NCBI GenBank assembly: GCA_028868455.1
Contig: JAGWUK010000020.1
Span: forward strand, 1 to 14,010
DNA from: Burkholderiales bacterium
GTDB taxonomy: Bacteria > Pseudomonadota > Gammaproteobacteria > Burkholderiales > Burkholderiaceae_D
Direction: 5' to 3'
DNA length: 14,010 nucleotides
Below, in pieces: positions 7,932 to 14,010 of the stretch. The notes under the pieces were generated by a model. The model worked only from the letters and a program-made list of their open reading frames with translations, did not search any database and was not told the origin of the DNA. A program made the position numbers and the translations under genes. Each line of letters opens with the position of its first letter. Positions within the stretch are counted from its first letter, which is position 1.

Positions 7932-7952
7932 GCACAGCGCATGAAAAGTCAA
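7924..7952 (-). promoter_or_regulatory. Candidate sigma-70 promoter for the tetR-fad operon
   Basis: On the minus strand a -35 TTGACT (7947-7952, 5 of 6 consensus) is spaced 17 bp from a -10 AATAGT (7924-7929, 4 of 6). Transcription would start near 7917, leaving a leader of about 67 nt before ATG 7850. A second AT-rich -10-like sequence, TATAAA, lies at 7889-7894 on the same strand but lacks a good -35. Confidence 0.5.
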
Positions 7953-8039
7953 ACCCGATTCCGTCTTTAGAGGAGAGTATCTATTTGCCTTGGCGTCCTT
8001 TCTGTCATTCGCGTGGTCTTGATTGTCGTTGACGCACCG

Positions 8040-8417
8040 TCAGTCTCGCGTGGAATCGATCTGGCGCCGGTCACGTTTGGTCGGGCGTCCGCTGAGTCCG
8101 GCCGTGGGTTCGCGGAAGTATTTGCGGTCTTCGGCGGCCTTGGCGCGTTTTTCGGCGCTTTCGGCGGTTTCCTGGTACATGGTCTGTGCCACGCTGGCCG
8201 GTCCGCGCATCTCGAGAATGCGGGCGACCTGTATTTGCCAGGTCTGGTCGCCGTGGTGGACTTCGATCAGGTCGCCAACACGTACCTGATGGGCCGGTTT
8301 GACACGCTGCGCATTTTGCAGAACCCGTCCTAATTCAACGGCATTGGTGGCGAGGCTGCGGGTTTTGAAAAATCGGGCGGCCCATAGCCATTTGTCGATT
8401 CTGGTTGTTTCACTCAT
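8040..8417 (-). CDS. hslR: S4-domain RNA-binding protein, Hsp15
   Basis: The protein has 125 residues. An S4 RNA-binding domain spans about residues 6-65, starting RIDKWLWAARFFKTRSLA and followed by LGRVLQNAQRVKPAHQVRVGDLI, which matches Hsp15 (HslR). The C-terminal third is highly charged and basic (KRAKAAEDRKYF, GRPTKRDRR). In E. coli, Hsp15 binds stalled 50S subunits carrying peptidyl-tRNA and helps recycle them, and is induced by heat shock; that role is carried over by homology. The length is close to the 133 residues of the E. coli protein. No strong Shine-Dalgarno precedes ATG 8417. Upstream a TATATA (8482-8487) with an ATGACT 15 bp further up is a weak promoter candidate. No clear sigma-32 promoter was found. 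Confidence 0.9.
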   Translation of the reverse strand: MSETTRIDKWLWAARFFKTRSLATNAVELGRVLQNAQRVKPAHQVRVGDLIEVHHGDQTWQIQVARILEMRGPASVAQTMYQETAESAEKRAKAAEDRKYFREPTAGLSGRPTKRDRRQIDSTRD

Positions 8418-8886
8418 TGCACATTCAATACTTGTCTCTGGATCAGGATCGACACGGGTTCATCCCAGCCGGATGCCGCGCTATATAAGCATGTAGCGGC
8501 TAAGTCATTCACGCTGAGGCGAGCTTGTGGTGATCCGCTTGTGTTAGTTCATTTTCTGGAGCGAAGGCACGTCTATCGCACGCGATTGGAACGTTCATTC
8601 TATTTCACGCTGCCCCGTTGGAAATGTATTGTAGGCGCTGCGCAATTACAAGGTATTTATGCCTGTTTGCTAAGCAAGCTATGCTGCACTGCGCATAGAC
8701 ACAAAACTGAACGACCGTACAATTTGACGATCATTTGTTTGTTTTGCATGTTGGCACAGACAAATTCTCCGGATCTGGCAAAACAGCGAAGATCCTATTG
8801 CAGGCGCGGTGTGCCTGAAGCAGACGGAAGCGATTGGCAAGATGGCGGAGTTGCGCAGGCCCTAACAAATCTCGACGGGAATTCCC
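8418..8886. other. 469-bp intergenic gap between hslR and the plus-strand TetR gene
   Basis: No convincing gene is seen here. The gap separates divergent genes and should hold both promoters. On the plus strand TTGACG (8724-8729) with a 17-bp spacer to CATGTT (8747-8752) is a possible promoter for the TetR gene. A 20-bp weak palindrome (8719-8738, outer ACAA/TTGT) overlaps its -35. A hairpin CTATGC/GCATAG (8679-8698) has no T-tract, and another small one, TTGCT/AGCAA, lies at 8667-8677. GGATCT/AGATCC arms lie in the putative TetR leader at about 8772-8796. The remaining 8510-8660 shows nothing recognisable. Confidence 0.4.
8719..8752 (+). promoter_or_regulatory. Weak candidate promoter and operator for the plus-strand TetR gene
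   Basis: TTGACG at 8724-8729 (5 of 6 consensus) is spaced 17 bp from CATGTT at 8747-8752 (3 of 6). The region 8719-8738 is an imperfect palindrome in which 6 of 10 positions per arm agree. If used, it would leave a leader of about 130 nt. The evidence is positional only. Confidence 0.3.
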
Positions 8887-9522
8887 ATGAGCTCAGTGGA
8901 CGACTTAAGCGGAAAGAAGCGCGCCATTCTGGTTGCGGCGGAGAAATGTTTTGCTGCGCAAAGTTATGAAGGCGTTTCCATCCGCGACATTGCACACGAA
9001 GCCGGCGTACCGGTGGCCCTGGTCGGTTATTATTTTGGCGCCAAGAACGAGCTCTACCATGCGATCTACGAATATCACAGCAGTTATATCGCCGAGCGCC
9101 TGGCTGGTTTGCGCAAAGCGCGCCAGCACGACGATGCAAACACCGCTTTAGAAGCCATCATTAGCGCCTTCATCATGCCGGTGTTAAAACTCAACGAACA
9201 ACCGGAAGGCATGTATTTTTCGCGCATGGTCATGCGCGGCGTCATCGATCAGCATGAAGCCAGCGACAGGATTACGCGAGAATTTTACGACCCGATGGCG
9301 CGGGAATTCATCGCCGCTTTGCACGATGCTTTACCCAATGCGACCGCCGAGCGGATTTTCTGGTGCTATCAATTTGCCTTGGGTGCGCTGCTGCATCACG
9401 TAGTTGATACGCGCATAGAGCGTCTGTCGGACGGCCTATGCCCGGCGCGTCAGGCAAAACTGGCGGCGCCGCATTTATTGCGTTTTGTCACCGACGGCAT
9501 CCGTTCTGTCACCAGCGCCTGA
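8887..9522 (+). CDS. TetR-family transcriptional regulator
   Basis: The protein has 211 residues and is the only plus-strand gene in the window. The N-terminal helix-turn-helix spans about residues 12-58, with VSIRDIAHEAGVPVALVGYY and then FGAKNELYHAIY. The C-terminal domain (about 85-205), with the stretch ERIFWCYQFALGALLHH near residue 158-174, resembles the PsrA-like TetR_C group, but this is tentative. The start at 8887 has GGGA 6 nt upstream, inside a GGGAATTCCC palindrome. The regulated genes are not evident: the neighbours are hslR (divergent, 469 bp away) and the DUF429 gene (convergent, end to end). It may act on itself and on distant targets. The ligand is unknown. Confidence 0.88.
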   Translation: MSSVDDLSGKKRAILVAAEKCFAAQSYEGVSIRDIAHEAGVPVALVGYYFGAKNELYHAIYEYHSSYIAERLAGLRKARQHDDANTALEAIISAFIMPVLKLNEQPEGMYFSRMVMRGVIDQHEASDRITREFYDPMAREFIAALHDALPNATAERIFWCYQFALGALLHHVVDTRIERLSDGLCPARQAKLAAPHLLRFVTDGIRSVTSA

Positions 9523-9609
9523 AGACAATTTGCCCGGGAACAAAATATACTCCCCATTTTTTTAATTTTTTTCAGCATGAAGCGCACGTAATAAGCGCGG
9601 CATGGAAAT

Positions 9610-9636
9610 ATACTCACTCCGAGTATCACTTTTTCA
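9610..9636. terminator. Weak bidirectional terminator between convergent TetR and DUF429 genes
   Basis: A 6-bp stem, ATACTC (9610-9615) with GAGTAT (9621-9626), has a 5-nt loop. On the plus strand it is followed by CAC and five T (9631-9635), which would serve the TetR gene. The stem overlaps the DUF429 stop codon, and on the minus strand the tail is only TTT. It is AT-rich and short, so the call is weak. A T-rich stretch at 9557-9571 nearby has no stem. Confidence 0.3.
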
Positions 9637-10438
9637 CATCACAACCTGCGATCCAGCCTTCCAACGCATCAAACGCCGGCAATCCAAATGCCTGATCGCG
9701 CCTTTGCCAGGACCAGGCGGCCAGCATCAGACACAAAACGGCATCAAGCAGATCGCCACTGCCATCTTGCACAATCGCATCGCGCCAGTCGCCCACGTTC
9801 ATTGAAATTTGCCACGGCGTTGCGCCCTGTTCCAGCGCGGTCAGAATCTGTTCGCGCGCATCGTGGCGCTGTGGCGTCTGGCGAGCACGCTGGTCGCTTT
9901 TGTAAGATAGTCGCGTGATGCTGCGGGCAACCATGCCGGGATAGGCTTCCAGCGCAATTCTGTCAGGGTCCGCCACATGCATTCCCGGCAGACTGACGCC
10001 AGCCTCCAGCAAGCGCGGGGCACCGGCATGCAGCATAAATGCAACTGGCGGATTCACCCATTTCATCGACGGCGATGATCCTGCCGGGATATCCGTCGCC
10101 CGATGTGCAAACTTACGCCCCGCCGGGCGCGCACCGCAAAATGCCTTGCAATGCGCACGCAAATCGGCGCGCGAAAGCGTCTGCATATGCTGCATCAGTG
10201 CTGCCCATTCCAAAGGCCAGCCCAGTTGCTCGAGCAATTCGCGCGGCAAGGAAAATGGCAAATCGAAGCCTGCCAGCCACGGCCCGTCTTGCCGCAACCA
10301 CTGCTCGAACGACGTGAAATCAATCAGCGTTTGCATCTGTTGCAGCCGCACGACCGCGCCATCCACGATGCCGCTGGCAATCACGATGCCCTTGCGGCGC
10401 GAAGGTGCAGACGTAAAATCGACGCCATGCAATTGCAT
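9626..10438 (-). CDS. DUF429 domain protein, translationally coupled to the cardiolipin synthase gene
   Basis: The protein has 270 residues and is recognised as DUF429 by its start MQLHGVDFTSAPSRRKG and by GPWLAGFDLPFSLPREL at 52-68. Function is unknown. The family is predicted to have an RNase H-like fold. Candidate acidic residues in the expected places are Asp7, Asp59, Glu165 (LEAYPG) and Asp229/Asp232 (GDLLDA). No signal peptide or membrane segment was seen. ATG at 10438 is chosen over an upstream in-frame ATG at 10519 because it overlaps the upstream stop as TGATG and matches the family start. The overlap implies translational coupling with the two-HKD protein gene. It is the last gene of the nudB operon. 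A nucleic-acid or nucleotide role would fit its operon mates, but this is inference. Confidence 0.85.
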   Translation of the reverse strand: MQLHGVDFTSAPSRRKGIVIASGIVDGAVVRLQQMQTLIDFTSFEQWLRQDGPWLAGFDLPFSLPRELLEQLGWPLEWAALMQHMQTLSRADLRAHCKAFCGARPAGRKFAHRATDIPAGSSPSMKWVNPPVAFMLHAGAPRLLEAGVSLPGMHVADPDRIALEAYPGMVARSITRLSYKSDQRARQTPQRHDAREQILTALEQGATPWQISMNVGDWRDAIVQDGSGDLLDAVLCLMLAAWSWQRRDQAFGLPAFDALEGWIAGCDVKK

Positions 10439-11598
10439 CAATAGCCGCCCCAGGTCACGATGCGCATTAAACCGCGATACACCAGATACGCCGCGCCATA
10501 CCAGGCGCGCAAATACCACGGCCTGCGCGCATAATCGCTGGCGAAAATTTCCACACCATCCTTCATGCCCAGCGTCAGGTCATGCGTCAGCGTCGCCGTA
10601 AAACGCTTGTCACGGATAACGACATTCGCTTCGTGATTCACGAACAGACTAAGACCATCGAAATTACTCGACCCCACGGTCGCCCAGTCCTTATCGATGA
10701 TGGCGACCTTGGCATGCAACTGCGTCTTGCGATATTCGACGATACGCACGCCGGCGTTCAGCAATTTCGGATAAAACGAATGCGTGACAGCATCCTGCAA
10801 GGCAAACTGGCCGACGCCGATCAGCAACACCACATCAACGCCGCGCGACGCCGCCGAGATCAAGGCCCGCCGGAATTTTCTGCCCGGCGCAAAATACGGC
10901 GTCACCAGAATGGCCCGCGTGCGTGCCATGCCCAGCGCATGCAAATACGCTTTTTGTATCGTCGCCCGATTGCGCAAATTGTCGCGCACTACAAACGCTG
11001 CCGAAGTGCGCTGCGTGCGCGCGCCTTTGGCATCAGCGCGCAGGTCACGCAGCAATGCCAGACGACTCAGCAGATTCAACTTGCCCAGTTTACGCCATTG
11101 CGCCTCTACCTCCAGATGCACATGCGCCACCAAAGGCCCCATCAGGCGAACCGCAAAATCCCAGCGCGGAAACGCCAGATTGATCGCCGCCCCGTCATCG
11201 GAAATCATATCGTCGTTAATATTCAGACCGCCGATAAAGGCCAGCTTGTTATCGATCACGCAGATTTTCCTGTGCGTACGCGCCAGCCCGCGACGGAACC
11301 AGGGATTAAAACAACGGCAATCAATGCCTGCCAACAAAAACTCTTGCGTTAATTTCAGCGCGTGTTGTCTGCCGCTGCCTATCCAGTCAATCACCATGCG
11401 CACCACAACACCACGTGCGGCGGCGCGCAGCAAGGCACCGCGAACCTGGGCAGCGGTTTCATCATCGGAAAAAATATAGGTTTCCAGATAAATTTCGCGC
11501 ACTGCATCGCTGATACCGACCAGCAAGGCCGGGAAAAATTCTGCCCCGCTATGCAATAGCCGAATCTCGTTGCCGTCGATAAAATTCAGTTTGCTCAT
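10438..11598 (-). CDS. clsB: Phospholipase D-family cardiolipin synthase, ClsB type
   Basis: The protein has 386 residues with two HKD motifs: HRKICVID (His109, Lys111, Asp116) and HAKVAIID (His295, Lys297, Asp302), each followed by the usual GG/GSSN segment (GGLN, GSSNFD). This is the pattern of E. coli ClsB (YbhO), which makes cardiolipin by phosphatidyl transfer and lacks the two N-terminal membrane helices of ClsA; none are seen here either. An amphipathic aromatic C-terminus (about 360-386, WYLRAWYGAAYLVYRG) may associate with the inner membrane. It starts 15 bp after the upstream endonuclease-family gene with no good Shine-Dalgarno site, and its stop overlaps the DUF429 start by one base. 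In E. coli, clsB sits beside the EEP-family gene ybhP, and the same pairing appears here, which supports the assignment. Confidence 0.9.
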   Translation of the reverse strand: MSKLNFIDGNEIRLLHSGAEFFPALLVGISDAVREIYLETYIFSDDETAAQVRGALLRAAARGVVVRMVIDWIGSGRQHALKLTQEFLLAGIDCRCFNPWFRRGLARTHRKICVIDNKLAFIGGLNINDDMISDDGAAINLAFPRWDFAVRLMGPLVAHVHLEVEAQWRKLGKLNLLSRLALLRDLRADAKGARTQRTSAAFVVRDNLRNRATIQKAYLHALGMARTRAILVTPYFAPGRKFRRALISAASRGVDVVLLIGVGQFALQDAVTHSFYPKLLNAGVRIVEYRKTQLHAKVAIIDKDWATVGSSNFDGLSLFVNHEANVVIRDKRFTATLTHDLTLGMKDGVEIFASDYARRPWYLRAWYGAAYLVYRGLMRIVTWGGY

Positions 11599-11613
11599 GC
11601 CGTCGATGCTGAT

Positions 11614-12423
11614 TTATTTACCGCCGGAAAGCAACTCCAGCGTTGCCGTTATCGGCACATGATCCGATAACGACGACCACGGCGCACCCTTCAGCACGCT
11701 GGCCTCGGCCACCCGGAACCCGCGCAGATACACGCGATCCAGACATAGCCACGGCAAACCGGCCGGAAACGTCCGTGCATGTCGCGCCTTGGTGCCTGTC
11801 AGCAGAGCACGCACGCCTTTGAGCGAAAACGTCGGCGTGCCATGATGTGCATCGACATCGAAAGCTTCAATCACGCCCAGCTCCTGATACAGCGTGCGGC
11901 TCAGTTTCTGATTCCAGTCGTTGAAATCTCCGGCAATAATCAGCGGTGCATCCGGCGGCAAACTGCTTCTGATCGTATCAATCAGCGCCTGCACCTGGCG
12001 GCGGCGGCTGGCCGCAAACAAGCCCAGATGAATGACAAAACAATGCACCTCCGCGCCGCTTTTATGCACAACGGCATGCAAAATGCCACGTTGTTCAAAT
12101 TCGTGGTCGGACACATCGTGATTCGCAAACGACGCGATTGGAAAACGGCTCAACAGCGCATTGCCATGATGTCCGTGCTCATACACGGCATTCATGCCGT
12201 ACGCCGAGTGATGCGATTCACCCGCCAAAAATTCATGCTGCCCGACTTGCGGCCATTGCGTGTGGACTTCGGCATGGTAATCGTGCTGCCCCTGCACTTC
12301 CTGCAAAAACACCAGGTCGGCATCCAGTAAGTTGATCGCTTCTTTGATGCCGTGTATCCGCGCTTTTCTGCCAAAGGCACTGACGCCTTTGTGAATATTG
12401 TAGGTGGCGATACGCAGTTGCAT
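11614..12423 (-). CDS. Endonuclease/exonuclease/phosphatase (EEP) family protein, YbhP-like
   Basis: The protein has 269 residues with a complete EEP metal-dependent fold. Asn9 is in TYNIHKG, Glu42 in FLQEVQG, His132 in VIHLGL, Asp166 and Asn168 in AGDFNDW, Asp229 in CLDRVYL, and the Asp254-His255 pair in SDHVPITA. These are all the residues expected for hydrolysis of phosphodiester or phosphoester bonds. No signal peptide was found. The substrate cannot be told from sequence: members cleave DNA, inositol phosphates or sphingolipids. Pairing with clsB suggests a phospholipid-related role as much as a DNA one. ATG 12423 is chosen because GGAG lies 8 nt upstream and the EEP core starts at once; an in-frame ATG at 12540 lies inside nudB. 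It starts 13 bp after nudB. Confidence 0.9.
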   Translation of the reverse strand: MQLRIATYNIHKGVSAFGRKARIHGIKEAINLLDADLVFLQEVQGQHDYHAEVHTQWPQVGQHEFLAGESHHSAYGMNAVYEHGHHGNALLSRFPIASFANHDVSDHEFEQRGILHAVVHKSGAEVHCFVIHLGLFAASRRRQVQALIDTIRSSLPPDAPLIIAGDFNDWNQKLSRTLYQELGVIEAFDVDAHHGTPTFSLKGVRALLTGTKARHARTFPAGLPWLCLDRVYLRGFRVAEASVLKGAPWSSLSDHVPITATLELLSGGK

Positions 12424-12436
12424 GCTGTTTGCTCCG

Positions 12437-12877
12437 CTATAGAAGTTCAGGTAATTGCAGAATCGCTTCCGCATTAGAGGCCGAAAAACACTGGTCGGCG
12501 GCTTCGCGCCACGGCAACCACCGATACTGCAAATGTTCACGCGGAGCCAGCGTCACCGGCACATCGCGGCGCACGCACAACCCGAACACATGCTCAGTAT
12601 TGTGCGTCACGCCCGGCGCATAACGATGACGCCACACAGGATAAATTTCATAGATATTGGAGAGTGCCCAGTCTTTCAGGGCGAAAGCGGTGGCGTCGAT
12701 GCCGGTTTCTTCGGCGACTTCACGGATCGCGGTTTCCACCAGAGGCTCATCCATGCTGTCCCTGGAACCCGTCACCGATTGCCAGAATCCGGGTTTGTCA
12801 GCACGCTCCAGCAACAGGACATCGAGCTCAGGTGTGTAGATGACCACCAGAACCGATTCAGGAATTTTATACGTCAT
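12437..12877 (-). CDS. nudB: Dihydroneopterin triphosphate diphosphatase (Nudix hydrolase)
   Basis: The protein has 146 residues, close to E. coli NudB (150). It is recognised by YKIPESVLVVIYTPE, by FWQSVTGS at 31-38 and by LRHRYAPGVT-type WRHRYAPGVTHNTEH (82-96). The Nudix box spans 37-60 with REVAEETGI intact. It has six rather than five residues between the first Gly37 and Glu44, which I believe is usual in betaproteobacterial NudB. It removes pyrophosphate from dihydroneopterin triphosphate in folate synthesis, in the cytoplasm. ATG 12877 fits the E. coli start better than TTG 12886; neither has a clear Shine-Dalgarno site. It heads the operon nudB-EEP-clsB-DUF429. A TAAAAT (12907-12912, minus strand) is a possible -10 box, without a good -35. 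Confidence 0.92.
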   Translation of the reverse strand: MTYKIPESVLVVIYTPELDVLLLERADKPGFWQSVTGSRDSMDEPLVETAIREVAEETGIDATAFALKDWALSNIYEIYPVWRHRYAPGVTHNTEHVFGLCVRRDVPVTLAPREHLQYRWLPWREAADQCFSASNAEAILQLPELL

Positions 12878-12995
12878 GCTTGCCAAATGAGTAGGAACAA
12901 GCGGCGATTTTACCCTGATGCGTCTTCTTTACGGGAAATGACTGCGGCTTTCCGGTTGCCCGATGCGCCGCATAGCCTCAGCAGCCATCGCTACG

Positions 12996-13043
12996 AAAAA
13001 ATCGTCTGCCGATTCTCGCCACACTGGCAAAAACCGGGCAGAC
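12996..13043 (-). terminator. Candidate terminator for the Cache-domain gene
   Basis: On the minus strand a 7-bp outer stem GTCTGCC/GGCAGAC (13037-13043 with 13004-13010) encloses an inner GCCA/TGGC hairpin. It is followed after two bases by six T (12996-13001). It lies about 47 nt after the Cache gene stop and before nudB. The long branched loop makes it weaker than a simple terminator. Confidence 0.5.
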
Positions 13044-13089
13044 ATAGTGCGGCGCTGCCGCGATGACAGCGCGATGCTGAGCCGCAGGT

Positions 13090-13572
13090 TTATTTAGAAA
13101 AATAGGTCTCGACGCAGACCATGCTGTCCCCTGCGCCACGTTCGCAGTAGGATTTTTTCAGCTCATAACTTTGGGTCGCCGGATTATTGAACTTGTACGG
13201 TCCGTACCAGCCTTTCGACGAGGTTTTCACCATGTCGATCATGCCCTTGATGAACGCATTGCCATCCACGTCTTTCATGCCGATCAGATTTTTTCCGACC
13301 ATTTTTGCATTCGCACCTTGCGCTAGGCAATTACCTTGAAAATCGTACACAAAGACGTATAAATCCTTGTCTTTAAAACTGCCATCAGGATGCTCGGTAA
13401 ACGCTTTATGCGCTTTTTCTGCGCCTTCTGCTTTAATCAGTGCCACGGCTTTTTTCACCATTGCCTGCGCGTCGGCTTCACTTCCATGTTCAGCCGCTGC
13501 GCGCGCAACCGGAACCAGCACAGTCATCGACAACGCACCGGCCACCATTGCTGCCTTGAATAATTTATTCAT
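13090..13572 (-). CDS. Secreted single-Cache-domain protein
   Basis: The protein has 160 residues. An N-terminal signal peptide (MNKLFKAAMVAGALSMTVLV, charged start then a hydrophobic core) has a likely cleavage after ARA at 23-25. The mature part is one Cache domain of the sCache_2 type: LYVFVYDFQGNCLAQGAN (71-88), then VGKNLIGMKDVDGNAFI and GWYGPYKFNNP (121-131). Cache domains bind small ligands in the periplasm, usually as sensor parts of chemoreceptors or histidine kinases; here no kinase, HAMP or methyl-accepting domain follows, so it stands alone. Cys143 and Cys153 could form a disulfide. ATG 13572 is chosen because GGGAG lies 7 nt upstream and the signal peptide begins there. A TATAAC (13675-13680) on the minus strand is a possible -10 box. 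The ligand and partner are unknown. Confidence 0.9.
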   Translation of the reverse strand: MNKLFKAAMVAGALSMTVLVPVARAAAEHGSEADAQAMVKKAVALIKAEGAEKAHKAFTEHPDGSFKDKDLYVFVYDFQGNCLAQGANAKMVGKNLIGMKDVDGNAFIKGMIDMVKTSSKGWYGPYKFNNPATQSYELKKSYCERGAGDSMVCVETYFSK

Positions 13573-13838
13573 TCTTGTTCTCCCAAAAAAGTCTTTGCAA
13601 AAATCGGCGCCATGACAATTTTTGCGTGAGGACAATACTCCCCTTCGCAACACAAAACATTGTGCAGTCATTGCGTTATAGCACCACATGCCGATAAGCA
13701 ACATCAAGAATCAGGCAATGAAACAAGAATTGACAAAACCCTTTTGTTTTTAGAAAGCAAAAAAAATAATGCCATCGGCATTCGCTGACAAATACCGTCC
13801 CTGAACAAAAATCACTCGCATCAGCGCAAGATGCGTAC

Positions 13839-13863
13839 AAAAAAAAGGCGCAATTTCTGCGCC
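13839..13863 (-). terminator. Intrinsic terminator at the right edge
   Basis: The stem GGCGCA (13847-13852) and TGCGCC (13858-13863) has a 5-nt loop. On the minus strand it is followed directly by eight T (13839-13846). It is oriented to end a minus-strand transcript coming from beyond 13863. Confidence 0.75.
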
Positions 13864-14010
13864 AAATGGGGAATCAATTTCAACGTCGCCTACCGCGCCG
13901 TAAACAGATTGCATGCCAGGATTGCATGCGACAAGGACATATTGCGTTCTTTTCATTACACATGGCACACGCTTTGCCACGGACTACTTCGCTGTCACTT
14001 TCCAAATGCT
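13864..14010 (-). other. Right-edge stretch upstream of the terminator; possible 3' end of a gene outside the window
   Basis: Three minus-strand frames enter from the edge. They stop at 13984, 13995 and 13880. The longest ends 17 nt before the terminator stem, which is a good spacing, and encodes a partial Cys-rich tail (GKACAMCNEKN then CPC). I do not recognise it and it may be chance. The two other frames give only eight and four residues. The plus strand has a short frame from ATG 13962 with no ribosome site. Confidence 0.2.

Noticed and set aside
7980..8039. Possible terminator after hslR before the fad promoter
   Set aside because: No stem with a T-tract was found in this stretch.
8541..8969. 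Plus-strand open frame of 142 codons in the hslR-tetR gap
   Set aside because: It runs into the TetR gene in another frame, has no Shine-Dalgarno site and its composition is not protein-like.
9543..9615. Direct repeat AAATATACTC at 9543-9552 and 9606-9615
   Set aside because: A 10-bp AT-rich repeat in an AT-rich intergenic stretch is expected by chance, and no target duplication or element lies between.
12878..13089. Possible small gene between nudB and the Cache gene
   Set aside because: The only frames present are extensions of the nudB antisense shadow; the stretch is better explained by the nudB promoter and the Cache-gene terminator.
13750..13980. Minus-strand open frame of 76 codons near the right edge
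   Set aside because: It reads straight through the GGCGCA/TGCGCC terminator and its T-tract, and has no ribosome site. The first 30 residues look passable, so it is not fully excluded.

Overview
The window looks like chromosome of a moderate-GC betaproteobacterium, most likely an Oxalobacteraceae member close to Herminiimonas or Janthinobacterium. I infer this from the gene content, the protein sequences and the codon use; no database was searched. No insertion sequence, phage gene, CRISPR array, tRNA or rRNA was seen. Every gene except one TetR regulator lies on the minus strand.

Positions 1-7850 (minus strand, read from right to left) hold a complete fatty-acid beta-oxidation operon: a TetR-family regulator, a long-form acyl-CoA dehydrogenase (fadE type), a 3-hydroxyacyl-CoA dehydrogenase/enoyl-CoA hydratase of FadN (YusL) domain order, a thiolase (fadA type), a COG4757-like alpha/beta hydrolase, and a crotonase-fold protein cut by the left edge. 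The crotonase-fold protein looks like an enoyl-CoA isomerase rather than a hydratase. The enzymes cover dehydrogenation, hydration, second dehydrogenation and thiolysis, with an isomerase for unsaturated chains. A 24-bp imperfect palindrome overlaps the predicted -10 box upstream of the TetR gene and is the best operator candidate. Two intercistronic regions carry RNA structure: a chain of small hairpins between fadE and fadB, and a strong intrinsic terminator just before the ribosome binding site of the hydrolase gene.

Positions 8040-9522 hold hslR (ribosome-associated S4 protein Hsp15, minus strand), a 469-bp gap with putative divergent signals, and a second TetR regulator on the plus strand whose target is unknown.

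Positions 9626-12877 (minus strand) hold a tight four-gene operon: nudB (folate pathway Nudix hydrolase), an endonuclease/exonuclease/phosphatase-family protein, a two-HKD cardiolipin synthase of the ClsB type, and a DUF429 protein. The last two overlap by one base (TGATG), and the other two spacings are 13 and 15 bp.

Positions 13090-13572 encode a small secreted single-Cache-domain protein, probably monocistronic, with a terminator candidate at 13004-13043. At the right edge a clear minus-strand terminator at 13839-13863 shows that another minus-strand transcript ends there; its gene is mostly or wholly outside the window.

No clearly novel multi-gene system was found. The most useful leads are the TetR operator, the terminator/SD arrangement, the hairpin-rich fadE-fadB gap, the isomerase-like active site of the left-edge protein, and the coupled clsB-DUF429 pair.
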